From the NCBI RefSeq assembly GCF_900105385.1, contig NZ_LT629772.1, positions 3,596,001 to 3,660,000 of the forward strand: 64,000 nt of DNA, in the 5' to 3' direction. This DNA comes from Microlunatus soli (GTDB lineage Bacteria; Actinomycetota; Actinomycetes; Propionibacteriales; Propionibacteriaceae). Within the stretch, counting starts at the first letter, position 1. Each line of letters starts with the position of its first letter. The position numbers and the translations under genes were made by a program. The notes below the pieces were generated by a model. That model did not search any database, was not told the origin of the DNA, and worked only from the letters and a program-made list of their open reading frames with translations. Below are positions 28,501 to 36,528 of the stretch, piece by piece.

Positions 28501-28608
28501 CGGGCTTGCCAGGATCCGATGGACCGCGCCGTTCCGGATCGGATCATCCGGCCGCAGCAGGCTGTCCACGAGGGCGTCGTGCTGGCCTGGGGTCAGTGTT
28601 GTTTCCAT
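25516..28608 (-). CDS. non-ribosomal peptide synthetase, C*-A-T module (serine-type A)
   Basis: 1030 aa. Residues about 1-400 are a C domain whose core reads HEVLLDS in place of HHxxxDG (second His and Gly lost), so it is probably inactive. Residues about 415-925 are an intact A domain (YTSGSTGRPKGV, NLYGVTEVSID, YRTGD, NNNGKIDRK). A by-eye specificity code reads D-A-W-H-F-S-L-I-D-K, close to known serine codes. The T domain near 955-1010 has FFAVGGNSLL. The start codon shares a base with the upstream stop. An MbtH protein is encoded nearby. Confidence 0.9.
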   Translation of the reverse strand: METTLTPGQHDALVDSLLRPDDPIRNGAVHRILASPTSTAAVDAAWRHVVAANPYLTTTPVRHGSSTVPELTPTGPVPEFVVHPTDGGSTDTPARPSITLTDGRPLCRLRGIGSPRVRRLVLEYHEVLLDSHAAHALLAEVIRVADGGAAEPLPAIGDYFGWYAEQDQSRVDTFWQQRFSLLDGATPLLDEARREPRPTARLRHGLASEAQDRLRDLAHRLGVPEQWLALLAWSVIVCRFRGGESSAIGVLADVRPDGLPSVLGNFELVLPHVVEFDSAPTEDWLRRQVTEIRELIHHGHLSSARRNDLSGTERGTTLFDSVVDLRSDPHGSPSGQGGAAVPLRVRSTGDSLLLDHDPTMITTDQADRLLRCTVAVLSGLADGHHSGDIRSLSLLDDQQAVDLGRHNATAADYPTDRCLHQLVEAQVDQRPDEVALVYENNTLTYRELDERANRLAHELIARGVRPDSIVGLCSEPSLELCVGILAIHKAGAGYAPLDPFFPEERLSYLFGDLNCSVVLCQRSQLDRLPSGGRTLVLDEPEQWAARPAHRPAPAVAPDNLAYVMYTSGSTGRPKGVLIEHGGAVNFLWWMRQRFELGPGEAALQWTAYSFDAAVWELFWPLVVGGRAVIAPAKIHLDLERFIDLITDNEVVTLHFVPAMLQTFLSAPKVSRCTTLRHVFVSGEPVPVSLMDRFHELLSADLINLYGVTEVSIDSTYYVCERDADFAFVRSGTPLSNTQTYVLDESLRRLPFGARGEVFIGGDSVTRGYLGRRGLTAERFVPDPFGPPGRRLYRTGDVAQLLPDGHLRFLGRSDHQVKIRGIRVELLEVAGELNDCPGVRESLVVAFGEGSERGLAAYVVAETGTEIDPDQIRRFMGGRVPPYMVPNAIIALPEFPLNNNGKIDRKALPAPNEHRSSARHDKKPVGRVQLTIAEIWCRLLELPQVSVDQEFFAVGGNSLLATQVIADVRRVFDINLPLREWLEASTIEQLAAAVERRLAEGSDQDVSNAALQLLDELSADAELVESDVRAG

Positions 28609-31451
28609 CAGTCGTCTCCTTCATTCGATGCGGTGCTGTCCACCTCGTCCAGCAGGTCCATCGCGGCGGCCAGGGAATCAGCGCGGTGATTCTCCGGGCC
28701 GCTATCGGGCGTCACGGATGCCGAGCCTGCGCGGTGTTCGTCGACCACCGCGGCCAGCGTTCGCAGCGTCGGGTCACCGAACAGCCTCCCCAGCGGTACG
28801 TCGGCTCCCATCGATTCCCGCACCTGCAGGCTGATCCGGACCAGTTGCAGGGACGTCACACCGAGCGCGAAGAGGTTGTCGTCCCGGCCGACCGACATTC
28901 CGAGCACCGGCAGCAGTGCCTGTTCGGCAACAGCGCGTTCGGTCGGCGTCGTCGCAGGCTCCGACGGTGTGCCCGTCGCCGTCCGGCCGATCGCCTGCGC
29001 CACCAGGGCTCGTGCCGCGACCGGAGGCAGGTCGGCAGCTCGCGGGTCGCAGACGAGCCACGGGTTGCGAAGCGGAGCCGGCAGATCCTGCAGCGCCGGC
29101 GGTGCCGGCGGGTCGAGGACGACCGCCCAGCAGCGCTCCGCCTCGTCGGATCCGGTTCCGATGCCACCGAGCAGATCGGGTACGTGCACACCGACGACAC
29201 CGACGCCGACAGCGGCTCGTAGCGGGTCGAGCAGAATCGTCCTGCCTTCGACGACCGTGCGATCGTGGTCCGGCTCGACGACCCGGAAACCGTCGTCTGT
29301 CCGCACCGCGATCACGCCGGTTCGCAGTTCGCGTCCACCGCCGGGACGTGGCCGGAGCCGGTCTGCCGTCCGTCGCGGATCCCGGCAGTAACCGGTGCCC
29401 GTCCCGGTGGGGACTCGCAACTCGCCGACAGCGCCGGAAGGCAGGGGCAGGTCATCGGTGCCGACGATCCGGAACCCGGGGGTGAGTGGGTAGAGCTCGT
29501 CGCCGGCACCGACGCAGACCGACTCGGGTGCCTCGGCGACCCACCAGCGGGTCACCGAACGCGCCGCCGTCGATGGCGCACCGCGATGAACGCAGGATCG
29601 AGCGGACCAGACGCGAGGTGCGAACCGCGCGAGGGGTAGCCGAGCGGCCTGACCCGGATGGAGTTCGACACAGGACGAACCGGCGGCGCCGACGAGGTCG
29701 ACCAGTTCCGCTTCGTCCCGCGGTATCAGAACACCGACATCGGCTGCTGCGGCGGCCAGGCACCGTACGACGAAGTCCTCGCCGGCAACGGGAGTGTTCA
29801 GCACGATCGGTTCGCCCGCCACCGACCACAACTCGCTCAAGGTCGCTGCCGCGATACCGAGTTGATGCCAGTCGATGATCGCGATCGTCCGCCGACCCGG
29901 TGTTGCCGACAAGGCAATCCGGAGCCCAGGGGTCTGTGCGGTGACGGGTGCGTCCGGCGGGGTCACGCGATTGGCCTGATCGACCCGCACTGCGGCGGTC
30001 TCGCTGCGTAGCGCGTCGCGCCAGTCGGGCGGATCATCCGGGTCCAGCAGCAGCACAGAGGCTTCGCAGTGAACGGCTGCGAAGAGGTTGGCGACGAGTT
30101 CCGGTCCCGGCGGCAGTTCGATGGTGACCGCGATGCCCGGGCCGGCCCCGGCCGCCCGGAGTTCGGCGGTTCGGCGCCGGACCGCGGTGCCGATGATCTC
30201 CGCCGAGAGTGCGCGGGCGACCGTTTGGACCCCCGGCGCCGAGAGATCGCAGACGTCCCCGATCGACACGTTCGGTGGTCTCGAGACGCTCGGGATCGTC
30301 GCCGCGGCAGCTGTCCGGGTTCCGCTGAGCTCGTCGACCAGCAGCCGGCTGTATCCGCTCAGCAGCGTCTCCGGTCCACCGACGACCAACTGCTGCTGCT
30401 CTCCGCAGCGCATCAGGCAGATGTCGATGATGCCGGTACCGGACGGCAGTACCACGACGTCGGCTTCGGCCGTGCCGAACCGCAGCAACGGGAGGTCGAG
30501 CGTGCTCACCGTCAGGTCGCAGCGTGGTCCGGCGATCGCGGCTCGGTGATCAGCCGAGTCAGCCCGGTCCGCGATCGGCGCAAGATCGTCGGCCCGAGCG
30601 TGATCATCGACGAGGTGTCCGGTCACGCGGAACTCCGCCGAAGCTCCGATCATCCCCGATTCGCCGGTCGACCAGCCGCCGACGGAAACGGTGTCGGAGT
30701 TCCAACCGCAGCTGCGCAGGGCACGGATGGCTTGCGGCGCCGGATCGCTGTACTCGCCCGGACCGCTCACCGGGGTTACCAGCACGCCGTACGGGCTTGC
30801 CGCATGGGCGCGCACCAACGGCTGATCACCGGGTGACGGTGGCTGCGTCGTACTCGCGACGGAGCCTCGGTCGGCGACCGAGGTGCCGGACGCCGGCGAG
30901 GCGTCGGGCGCACTCCGGCGGTGGCAGTGATCGCCGTAGCGAAGCCCAGGTCGCTCCGCATCGTCGACCGGTCCGTCAGTGTTGTACGCGGTCTCCAACA
31001 GTCGCAGGATGGCCGCCCAGCAGGATCGGTCGATCAGATGCGCTCCGATGGAGAGCTCGATCTGCTCCACGTCCCGCTCAACATCGCCTGCCGTCAGATG
31101 TGCGTACCGAACCGGATGTTGATCATCGGCGACCATCAGTTCGGCCGCTTCGGCGACTTCGACGACCGGCTCCGGTGCAGATACGAATTCGCATCGCCCG
31201 TCGGTCACCCGAACGGCGAACTGCAACGCCTCCACGGCGTGCGCGACGTGGTGCAGCGCCCGCCGGAACCGACGGCGATCCACGCCCGGGATGTGTAGCC
31301 GGAGGCGGTGCACCCGCCCCGCCTCCCACTGCGCCTCCGCGTTCGGAGGAAGGTGTACCGAGGCCGTGGCCGGGCGCGGTGCGTACCGGGTCCGCCGACT
31401 GGCAGCGGCTCGGCGGGACGCAGCCTGCAACAGGGCAACCGACGGTGTCAT
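28608..31451 (-). CDS. degenerate NRPS protein (C-A remnants plus T domain)
   Basis: 947 aa. The order and spacing follow C-A-T but the key motifs are worn away. The C-like core reads GAHLIDRS where HHxxxDG is expected. The A-like part keeps an echo of A2 (LLLDPDDPP) and of A7 (ELRTGVIAV) but has no A3 phosphate loop, no YGPTE and no A10 Lys. The C-terminal carrier domain keeps its Ser (FALGVTSLQL). There is no frameshift and the 2.8-kb frame is intact, so it is likely selected for a non-enzymatic or carrier role. Overlaps both neighbours by 1-4 bases. Confidence 0.75.
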   Translation of the reverse strand: MTPSVALLQAASRRAAASRRTRYAPRPATASVHLPPNAEAQWEAGRVHRLRLHIPGVDRRRFRRALHHVAHAVEALQFAVRVTDGRCEFVSAPEPVVEVAEAAELMVADDQHPVRYAHLTAGDVERDVEQIELSIGAHLIDRSCWAAILRLLETAYNTDGPVDDAERPGLRYGDHCHRRSAPDASPASGTSVADRGSVASTTQPPSPGDQPLVRAHAASPYGVLVTPVSGPGEYSDPAPQAIRALRSCGWNSDTVSVGGWSTGESGMIGASAEFRVTGHLVDDHARADDLAPIADRADSADHRAAIAGPRCDLTVSTLDLPLLRFGTAEADVVVLPSGTGIIDICLMRCGEQQQLVVGGPETLLSGYSRLLVDELSGTRTAAAATIPSVSRPPNVSIGDVCDLSAPGVQTVARALSAEIIGTAVRRRTAELRAAGAGPGIAVTIELPPGPELVANLFAAVHCEASVLLLDPDDPPDWRDALRSETAAVRVDQANRVTPPDAPVTAQTPGLRIALSATPGRRTIAIIDWHQLGIAAATLSELWSVAGEPIVLNTPVAGEDFVVRCLAAAAADVGVLIPRDEAELVDLVGAAGSSCVELHPGQAARLPLARFAPRVWSARSCVHRGAPSTAARSVTRWWVAEAPESVCVGAGDELYPLTPGFRIVGTDDLPLPSGAVGELRVPTGTGTGYCRDPRRTADRLRPRPGGGRELRTGVIAVRTDDGFRVVEPDHDRTVVEGRTILLDPLRAAVGVGVVGVHVPDLLGGIGTGSDEAERCWAVVLDPPAPPALQDLPAPLRNPWLVCDPRAADLPPVAARALVAQAIGRTATGTPSEPATTPTERAVAEQALLPVLGMSVGRDDNLFALGVTSLQLVRISLQVRESMGADVPLGRLFGDPTLRTLAAVVDEHRAGSASVTPDSGPENHRADSLAAAMDLLDEVDSTASNEGDD

Positions 31452-32836
31452 CGTGCATCACCGTTGATCATCTCGAGGAGATCGGAGCGCTCCACCGTGC
31501 CGAGGATCGGAACCTCGTCCAGCTGTTGATCGATTCCCGCCGCGAACCAATCCAGGATCCGGATCAGCTGGTCGGCGATCCGCTCGGCCGTGTCGAGGTC
31601 GAACAGCGCCGCACTGAATTCCAGTTGGATCGTGGCGGGGTCGGCGGCGAGCGCGAACGTGGCATTCAGGTCGAATCGTGCGCGCGGGTAGTCAGCGACG
31701 ATGAGTTCGGTGTCCAGGCCGTCGAGATCGAAGGTCGGAGGTGCCGCGTCCAGCGCCGAGCAGAACGCGGAGAACAGCGGGTTGCGATCGTTTCCACGCT
31801 GCGCGCCCGTGCCGCGGACGACCTGCTCGAACGGCACGTGCTGGTACGCCAGCGAACGAGCCAGCGCGTCCCCGGTCTGCCGGACCAGATCGCTGACCCG
31901 TTGTCGCGGGTCGATTCTGGCTCGGACGCAGATCGTGTTCAGGAAGCACCCGATCAGCGGCTGCAGCCGACTCTGGGTCCTGTTCGCCACGGGCATGCCG
32001 ACCGCGAAGTCGCGTTGCCCGCCGTACCGGTGCAGCAGGGTCAGATAGCCGGCCAGTCCGACGGCGAACAGACTGCTGCCGCATTCCCGTGCTGTGGCCG
32101 CCAGCCCGCCGGCCGTGCTCGCAGCCAGCACCCGGCGGCACGTGATCAACTCGGCGCCGACGCCATGGCCGGCCCGATCTGCGGGAAGCTCGAGCTCCTG
32201 TACACCGGCCAGCTCACGCCGCCAGAAATCTACCCCGGAGGTGTCGAGTCGGTCGCTCCACCGTGCGTAGTCGCGGTAGCCGATCGTCAGCTCGGGTAGT
32301 CGCAGCGGGGTGCCACGGGTCAGGGCCCGATAACTGAGGGCGAGTTCCTCGGCGAGCAGCCCGATCGACCAGCCGTCGATCAGGATGTGGTGCAGGGTCA
32401 GCGTCAGGACGTGGTCGTCCGTCCCGAGTTGCACCAGCCGCACCCGCAGGGGCGGGGCCGCGGTCAGGTCGAACGGTCTGTTCACCTCGTCCTGGACGAC
32501 CGCTCGCGCCAGCGCATCGACATCGGACGGTGCGTTGTCGGGACGGTGCGTGCGGATCGGCGCCTGCCAGGTCGGCAAGGTGTCCTGCTGCGGGACGCCG
32601 CGCTCGTCGGTGAGGAACTGTGTCCGCAGCGGTTCGTGCCGGGCGATCACCAGACCGATGGCGTTGATCAACGCACCCCGGTGCAGGGGGCCGCGGATCC
32701 GGAGGGCGAGCTGCAGGTTGTACTCGGGTGAGTTCGGGCGCAGCTGATGCAGGAACCACATCCTGGCCTGCACCGGGGACAGCGGTGCAGGGCTCCGGTC
32801 AGCGATGTCATCGCGATGTGCTGTCGCGCCGGTCAT
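31448..32836 (-). CDS. stand-alone NRPS condensation domain
   Basis: 462 aa, intact: PLSPVQARMWFLHQL at the N-terminus, catalytic LHHILIDGWS (His149-His150, Asp154), and later GCFLNTICVR and YQHVPFEQVV. It joins an upstream carrier-bound acyl or peptidyl group to a downstream aminoacyl carrier, acting in trans. ATG 32836 is used because the conserved N-terminus starts there and it overlaps the threonine aldolase stop (ATGA); the long open frame upstream is not coding. Confidence 0.9.
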   Translation of the reverse strand: MTGATAHRDDIADRSPAPLSPVQARMWFLHQLRPNSPEYNLQLALRIRGPLHRGALINAIGLVIARHEPLRTQFLTDERGVPQQDTLPTWQAPIRTHRPDNAPSDVDALARAVVQDEVNRPFDLTAAPPLRVRLVQLGTDDHVLTLTLHHILIDGWSIGLLAEELALSYRALTRGTPLRLPELTIGYRDYARWSDRLDTSGVDFWRRELAGVQELELPADRAGHGVGAELITCRRVLAASTAGGLAATARECGSSLFAVGLAGYLTLLHRYGGQRDFAVGMPVANRTQSRLQPLIGCFLNTICVRARIDPRQRVSDLVRQTGDALARSLAYQHVPFEQVVRGTGAQRGNDRNPLFSAFCSALDAAPPTFDLDGLDTELIVADYPRARFDLNATFALAADPATIQLEFSAALFDLDTAERIADQLIRILDWFAAGIDQQLDEVPILGTVERSDLLEMINGDAR

Positions 32837-33912
32837 GGACGCGCACCGTCCAGAAGACCGACCGGGTGCAGACCGCCGGCATCCGACGGCCGGTTGTCGC
32901 CTCCGCGGTCTGCAACCTCGGCGGCGCGCACCGCCGCTGCGACGTCGGCGGCGTCGATGTCGCGGTGTGTGACGAACCGTACGGTCCCCGGCACGATCTC
33001 GGTCACCAGAACGTCGTGAACCGCCAGTTCTGCAACGAATCCCGGCGCCCGCTGACCGAGTCGCACCGTGACGATGTTGGTGGTCGGCTCGGGGCCGACA
33101 GCCTGCGTGCCGAAGACCCGACCCAAGCCGGCGTACAGGTCGGCCGCCAATCGGTGATCGGCTGCCAACTCGGCGGTCCGGTCCAGAGCGACCAGGCCGG
33201 CCGCCGCCAGATGCCCGATCTGCCGGAATGTGGTGCCGAAGCGGCGCCTCAGGACCCGGACCCGCTCGATCGTGGGGCCGTCGGCACAGACCAACGAACC
33301 CATCGGTGCGCCGAGCCCCTTGTAGAGCGAGATGGTGATCGCGTCGCAGTGCCGGGCGACCTCGGTCGGGGCATAACCCGCGGCCACCGCAGCGTTGAAC
33401 AGCCGGGCACCGTCGCACAGCAACGGGACGTGATGTCGATCCGCGAGGTCGGCGACCGCCGCGATCTGGTCGATCGTCCAGACTCGTCCGCCACTGGCGC
33501 TGTGACTGTTCTCGATGCAGACCAGACCGGGTCGTGGCGCCGCCGGGTCGGTTGCGGCCAGCGCGCTGCGCAGCGCGGCCAGATCGAGGAGCCCGGACTC
33601 GCCGGGCAGTCCGAGCACCTGCTGGCCGGCGACGGCAGCGAAGCTGTGCGCCTCCCACCGATGCAGATCGGAGTCGACATGACACAGCACCTGATCACCG
33701 ACCGCAAGAGCGGACCCGGCCAGCAGGTTGGCCAGCGTCTGGTTGGTCACCAGCACCGATGCCTCGGTGCCGACGAGCTCCGCGGCGCGTTGTTCGAGCC
33801 GATGCACTGTCGGGTCCTCGCCGTAGAAGTCGTCCCCGACTTCCGCCTCGGCCATCGCCGTCCGCATGGCACGGTCGGCAACCGTCACGGTGTCGGAGCG
33901 GAAATCAGCCAT
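32833..33912 (-). CDS. low-specificity threonine aldolase-like PLP enzyme
   Basis: 359 aa, fold type I. Family marks: FRSDTVTVADRAMRTAMAEA, GDDFYGEDPTV, CIENSHSASGG, LLCDGARLFNAA and the PLP Lys in SLYKGLGAPMGS. Such enzymes cleave or form beta-hydroxy-alpha-amino acids from glycine and an aldehyde. As first gene of the minus-strand NRPS operon it probably provides or recycles a beta-hydroxy amino acid or glycine. ATG 33912 follows GAGGAGGGA; an ATG at 33969 is less likely. Divergent from mbtH. Confidence 0.88.
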   Translation of the reverse strand: MADFRSDTVTVADRAMRTAMAEAEVGDDFYGEDPTVHRLEQRAAELVGTEASVLVTNQTLANLLAGSALAVGDQVLCHVDSDLHRWEAHSFAAVAGQQVLGLPGESGLLDLAALRSALAATDPAAPRPGLVCIENSHSASGGRVWTIDQIAAVADLADRHHVPLLCDGARLFNAAVAAGYAPTEVARHCDAITISLYKGLGAPMGSLVCADGPTIERVRVLRRRFGTTFRQIGHLAAAGLVALDRTAELAADHRLAADLYAGLGRVFGTQAVGPEPTTNIVTVRLGQRAPGFVAELAVHDVLVTEIVPGTVRFVTHRDIDAADVAAAVRAAEVADRGGDNRPSDAGGLHPVGLLDGARP

Positions 33913-34003
33913 CGGCTCGTCCCTCCTCGTCTTTCGCTGCGGGCTTCCCGCATCGGGGTACTCGAGCATCGAGCTTGGGCGAGGAACGGCCGACCGGCGA
34001 CAG

Positions 34004-34063
34004 CTCTTTCAGGAAGGTTTCCTCGGGAGGCGGCCGGGGCACCGGCTCTTTCCGGCTTGTTTC
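34004..34063. promoter_or_regulatory. paired heptamer direct repeats in the threonine aldolase/mbtH divergent region
   Basis: Two copies of a 19-base unit at 34003-34021 and 34045-34063 match at 15 positions and lie 42 bases apart. Each is a heptamer pair with 4 bases between (CTCTTTC-N4-AGGTTTC and CTCTTTC-N4-TTGTTTC, 11-base period), the arrangement bound by OmpR/SARP-type winged helices. A similar site lies before the P450 operon at 37381. Confidence 0.55.
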
Positions 34064-34094
34064 GTGGCCGACGACGGCAACCATCGGCTCGCCC

Positions 34095-34100
34095 TAGCTT
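34095..34100 (+). promoter_or_regulatory. -10 hexamer TAGCTT for mbtH
   Basis: Located 31 bases after the second heptamer pair; the same 31-base gap is found at the P450 promoter (37398 to 37430). The leader to ATG 34169 is about 60 bases. Confidence 0.4.
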
Positions 34101-34168
34101 GGCGCCAGACCGCTTGCCCATCAGGCTCGGACCGACGGGCCGCCGGGCACACCGAAAGGAAGCTCGTA

Positions 34169-34423
34169 ATGTCCGATCAGAAGTCCGATCCGGTGCCGGC
34201 GCCGGTCGATGGTGCCAACGACGAAACAGCAGACGACTGGACCTATCTGGTGGTTGTCAACGACGAGGAGCAGTACTCCATCTGGCTGAGCGATCAGCCG
34301 GTTCCCGCGGGCTGGTACCGGGAAGGGACGTCGGGTTCGAAGGAGCAGTGTCTTGATCACATCGAGGCGATCTGGACCGACATGCGTCCGCTCAGCGTCC
34401 GCAAGCGACTCGCCGCAGCCTGA
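34169..34423 (+). CDS. MbtH-like protein
   Basis: 84 aa. Clear family marks: NDEEQYSIWL, VPAGWYREG, CLDHIEAIWTDMRPLS. MbtH proteins bind A domains and are needed for their folding or activity. RBS AAAGGAAG lies 9 bases before the ATG. It is followed after 8 bases by an A-T gene, its most direct partner; as the only MbtH gene seen it may serve all A domains of the cluster. About 20 polar residues precede the usual start of the family. Confidence 0.96.
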   Translation: MSDQKSDPVPAPVDGANDETADDWTYLVVVNDEEQYSIWLSDQPVPAGWYREGTSGSKEQCLDHIEAIWTDMRPLSVRKRLAAA

Positions 34424-34431
34424 GGTCCGAC

Positions 34432-36297
34432 ATGACGACGACGCTGCGCTCCGGTCATCAGGCCGACGCCGACCAGGCGACCCGTTTCCGCCCGGTGCAT
34501 GCGCTGATCGACGGCTGGGCCACCACAACTCCTGACGCGCCCGCCGTCACCGACAGTGAGTGCACCGTGAGCTACCGGCAGTTGCGTGCGGCGAGCGGTC
34601 GGTTCGCCGCCGAGTTGCGAGCCCACGGCGTCGGTCGCGGCGACGTCGTCGCGGTCCACCTGCCGCGCAGCGCGCGTCTGGTGGTCACGATGCTGGCGGT
34701 GGCCAGGATCGGCGCGGCGTCGCTGCTGCTCGACCGATCCGCACCGGCGGAATGGCTTGCGGGGTTCGTGGACCGGGCGCGGCCGGCCGTTCTGGTGTCC
34801 GACGATCCCGTTCTGGTGTCCGACGGTCTGGGTACCGAGTTCTTCGACGGTCCGGTGCTGAGGCCACAGCCGTCCGATCACGTCCGGTCGCCGGACGAGG
34901 CGGACGAGGCGGACGACGCCGACCTGGGGCCGGAGGATCTGGCCTGCCTGGTGCAGACCTCCGGCACCACCGGCGTACCCAAGCTGGTGCTGGTGCCGCA
35001 TCGGACCTGGAGCTATTCGGCACAAACGCAGCGCCGACTGCATCGCATCGATGCCGACGAACGTGGTGCGTGGCTGTTCCCGGCGCACACCAACGTCTCC
35101 GCCAGCGTCGTCGTCTGGCCGTTCCTCGCCGCCGGGGCACAGCTGCTGATCCCGTCGGAGGACCTGCTCGGCGCCCCCGAGGAACTGGCTCGATGGATGC
35201 GGCGGAACCGGGTGACGCAATGCTTCGCGGTCGCCGCGCTGGCCGAGGCACTGGCCCGACTGGACTGGCCGCCCGGCGAGCTGTGGTTGATGTTGACCGG
35301 CAGCGATCGGGTGCGTGAGTGGGGTGACCGCGGGCTGCCGTTCGAGGTCGGCAACTGGTACGGGGCCAATGAAGTCAACATCGTGACCTCCTCGATCCTG
35401 CCGTGGTCGGATCGCATCACCTCGTTGACGGCTCGATCTGCAGACCGAGCCGGCCCGCCGCCGATCGGTCGTTTCTGGCCGGGGACCCGGCACCGGGTGC
35501 TCGACGCCGACGGCCGGCCGGTCGTCGGTAGCGGGATCGGCGAATTGTGGGTCGGCGGCGAACAGCTCGCGCTGGGCTACCTCTCGGCCCGGCAGACCGC
35601 CGAGAAGTTTCTTCCCGATCCAGCGGGTCCGCCGGGGAGCCGGATCTATCGCACCGGCGATCTGGTCCGGATCCGACCGGAACCGATCGCCGACCGACTG
35701 GCCGACGGGGTGCCGGATGGTGTCCTGGAACACTGTGGGCGTTGCGACGAACAGGTCAAGATCAACGGCATGCGGGTGGAGATGGCCGAGGTCGAGCAGC
35801 GTCTCCTCAGCTGCCCGGGGGTGCTCGAAGCGGCCGCGGCTGCGGTCGAGGACGGATCCGGCCGGACCCAGCTGGTCGGCTACATCGTCCGCGACCGCGC
35901 CGGCACGGCGGATCATTCCGACCTGCGCGAGCAGTTGGCCGGACAACTCCCGAACCACATGGTGCCGGTCGCCTTCGTCGAGCTGCCCGAACTGCCACGC
36001 AATCGCGGAGACAAGATCGATCGACGGGCGCTCCCCGTCCCGTCTTTGGACAGTGTGCCGGCGTCCGACCGGTTGGAACGCAGGATCGCCGAGATCTGGG
36101 CACAGGCACTCGGTCAGGACAGCTGTGGCGCCGAGGACAACTTCTTCCTGCTCGGTGGCGACTCGCTCCAGGCAAGCCGAGCCGCCGCACTGATCACGGC
36201 AGAGTTCGGCACTCAGGTAGAGGTACGTGACGTGTTGACGCATCCGACCAGCCGCGAGTTCGCCGGCATCATCCGACGAGCGGAAGCAGCCGCCTGA
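34432..36297 (+). CDS. NRPS adenylation-carrier protein (A-T), unusual substrate pocket
   Basis: 621 aa. A domain about 20-520 with LVQTSGTTGVPK, YRTGDL, KINGMRVEMAEVE and the A10 Lys in GDKIDRRALP. The T domain near 550-610 has FFLLGGDSLQAS. Two deviations: A5 reads YGANEVN instead of YGPTE, and the position of the amino-group-binding Asp (usually FDAS) reads VSAS, so Asp is replaced by Ser. This suggests a substrate without a normal alpha-amino group, or one bound differently. Likely an initiating unit. Ends before a strong hairpin. Confidence 0.88.
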   Translation: MTTTLRSGHQADADQATRFRPVHALIDGWATTTPDAPAVTDSECTVSYRQLRAASGRFAAELRAHGVGRGDVVAVHLPRSARLVVTMLAVARIGAASLLLDRSAPAEWLAGFVDRARPAVLVSDDPVLVSDGLGTEFFDGPVLRPQPSDHVRSPDEADEADDADLGPEDLACLVQTSGTTGVPKLVLVPHRTWSYSAQTQRRLHRIDADERGAWLFPAHTNVSASVVVWPFLAAGAQLLIPSEDLLGAPEELARWMRRNRVTQCFAVAALAEALARLDWPPGELWLMLTGSDRVREWGDRGLPFEVGNWYGANEVNIVTSSILPWSDRITSLTARSADRAGPPPIGRFWPGTRHRVLDADGRPVVGSGIGELWVGGEQLALGYLSARQTAEKFLPDPAGPPGSRIYRTGDLVRIRPEPIADRLADGVPDGVLEHCGRCDEQVKINGMRVEMAEVEQRLLSCPGVLEAAAAAVEDGSGRTQLVGYIVRDRAGTADHSDLREQLAGQLPNHMVPVAFVELPELPRNRGDKIDRRALPVPSLDSVPASDRLERRIAEIWAQALGQDSCGAEDNFFLLGGDSLQASRAAALITAEFGTQVEVRDVLTHPTSREFAGIIRRAEAAA

Positions 36298-36340
36298 CCC
36301 GGCGGCCGACGGACCGACGCCCGGCGATCCCGGGCGTCCT

Positions 36341-36384
36341 GGCGGGACGGACGGAATGCTGACCCCCATTCCGTCCGTCCCGCC
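36341..36384 (+). terminator. 18-bp hairpin after the mbtH/A-T operon
   Basis: Arms 36341-36358 and 36367-36384 are perfect complements (GGCGGGACGGACGGAATG) with an 8-base loop. A smaller stem (GCCCGG/CCGGGC) lies just before it. Confidence 0.75.
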
Positions 36385-36429
36385 ACAACTGCCCGCCACA
36401 ACTGCCCGCCACAACTCGCCACAATTGCC
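36381..36429. repeat. 13-bp tandem repeat
   Basis: CGCCACAACTGCC twice in perfect tandem (36381-36393, 36394-36406), then a truncated copy (36407-36416) and a variant copy CGCCACAATTGCC (36417-36429). It overlaps the right arm of the preceding hairpin. Confidence 0.75.
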
Positions 36430-36471
36430 CGTACGCCTCCGCCGTGAAGTAGCCGAATTTCACGTCATAGA

Positions 36472-36507
36472 AACTCCCCGAGCGATGTCGGCGCTGCTCG
36501 GGGAGTT
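36472..36507 (-). terminator. hairpin after the Cys-type thioesterase gene
   Basis: AACTCCCCGAGC and GCTCGGGGAGTT pair perfectly (12 bp) around a 12-base loop. On the minus strand it lies about 20 bases after the thioesterase stop. Confidence 0.6.
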
Positions 36508-36528
36508 GTCGTCGTCGAAGGCCGAGGC

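Noticed and set aside
32837-33685. Long N-terminal extension of the stand-alone C domain frame
   Set aside because: Low-complexity Arg/Gly-rich translation antisense-free but overlapping the threonine aldolase in another frame; the conserved C-domain start and ATGA coupling are at 32836.
36381-36429. Possible CRISPR array
   Set aside because: Units are 13 bp in direct tandem with no spacers and no cas genes.
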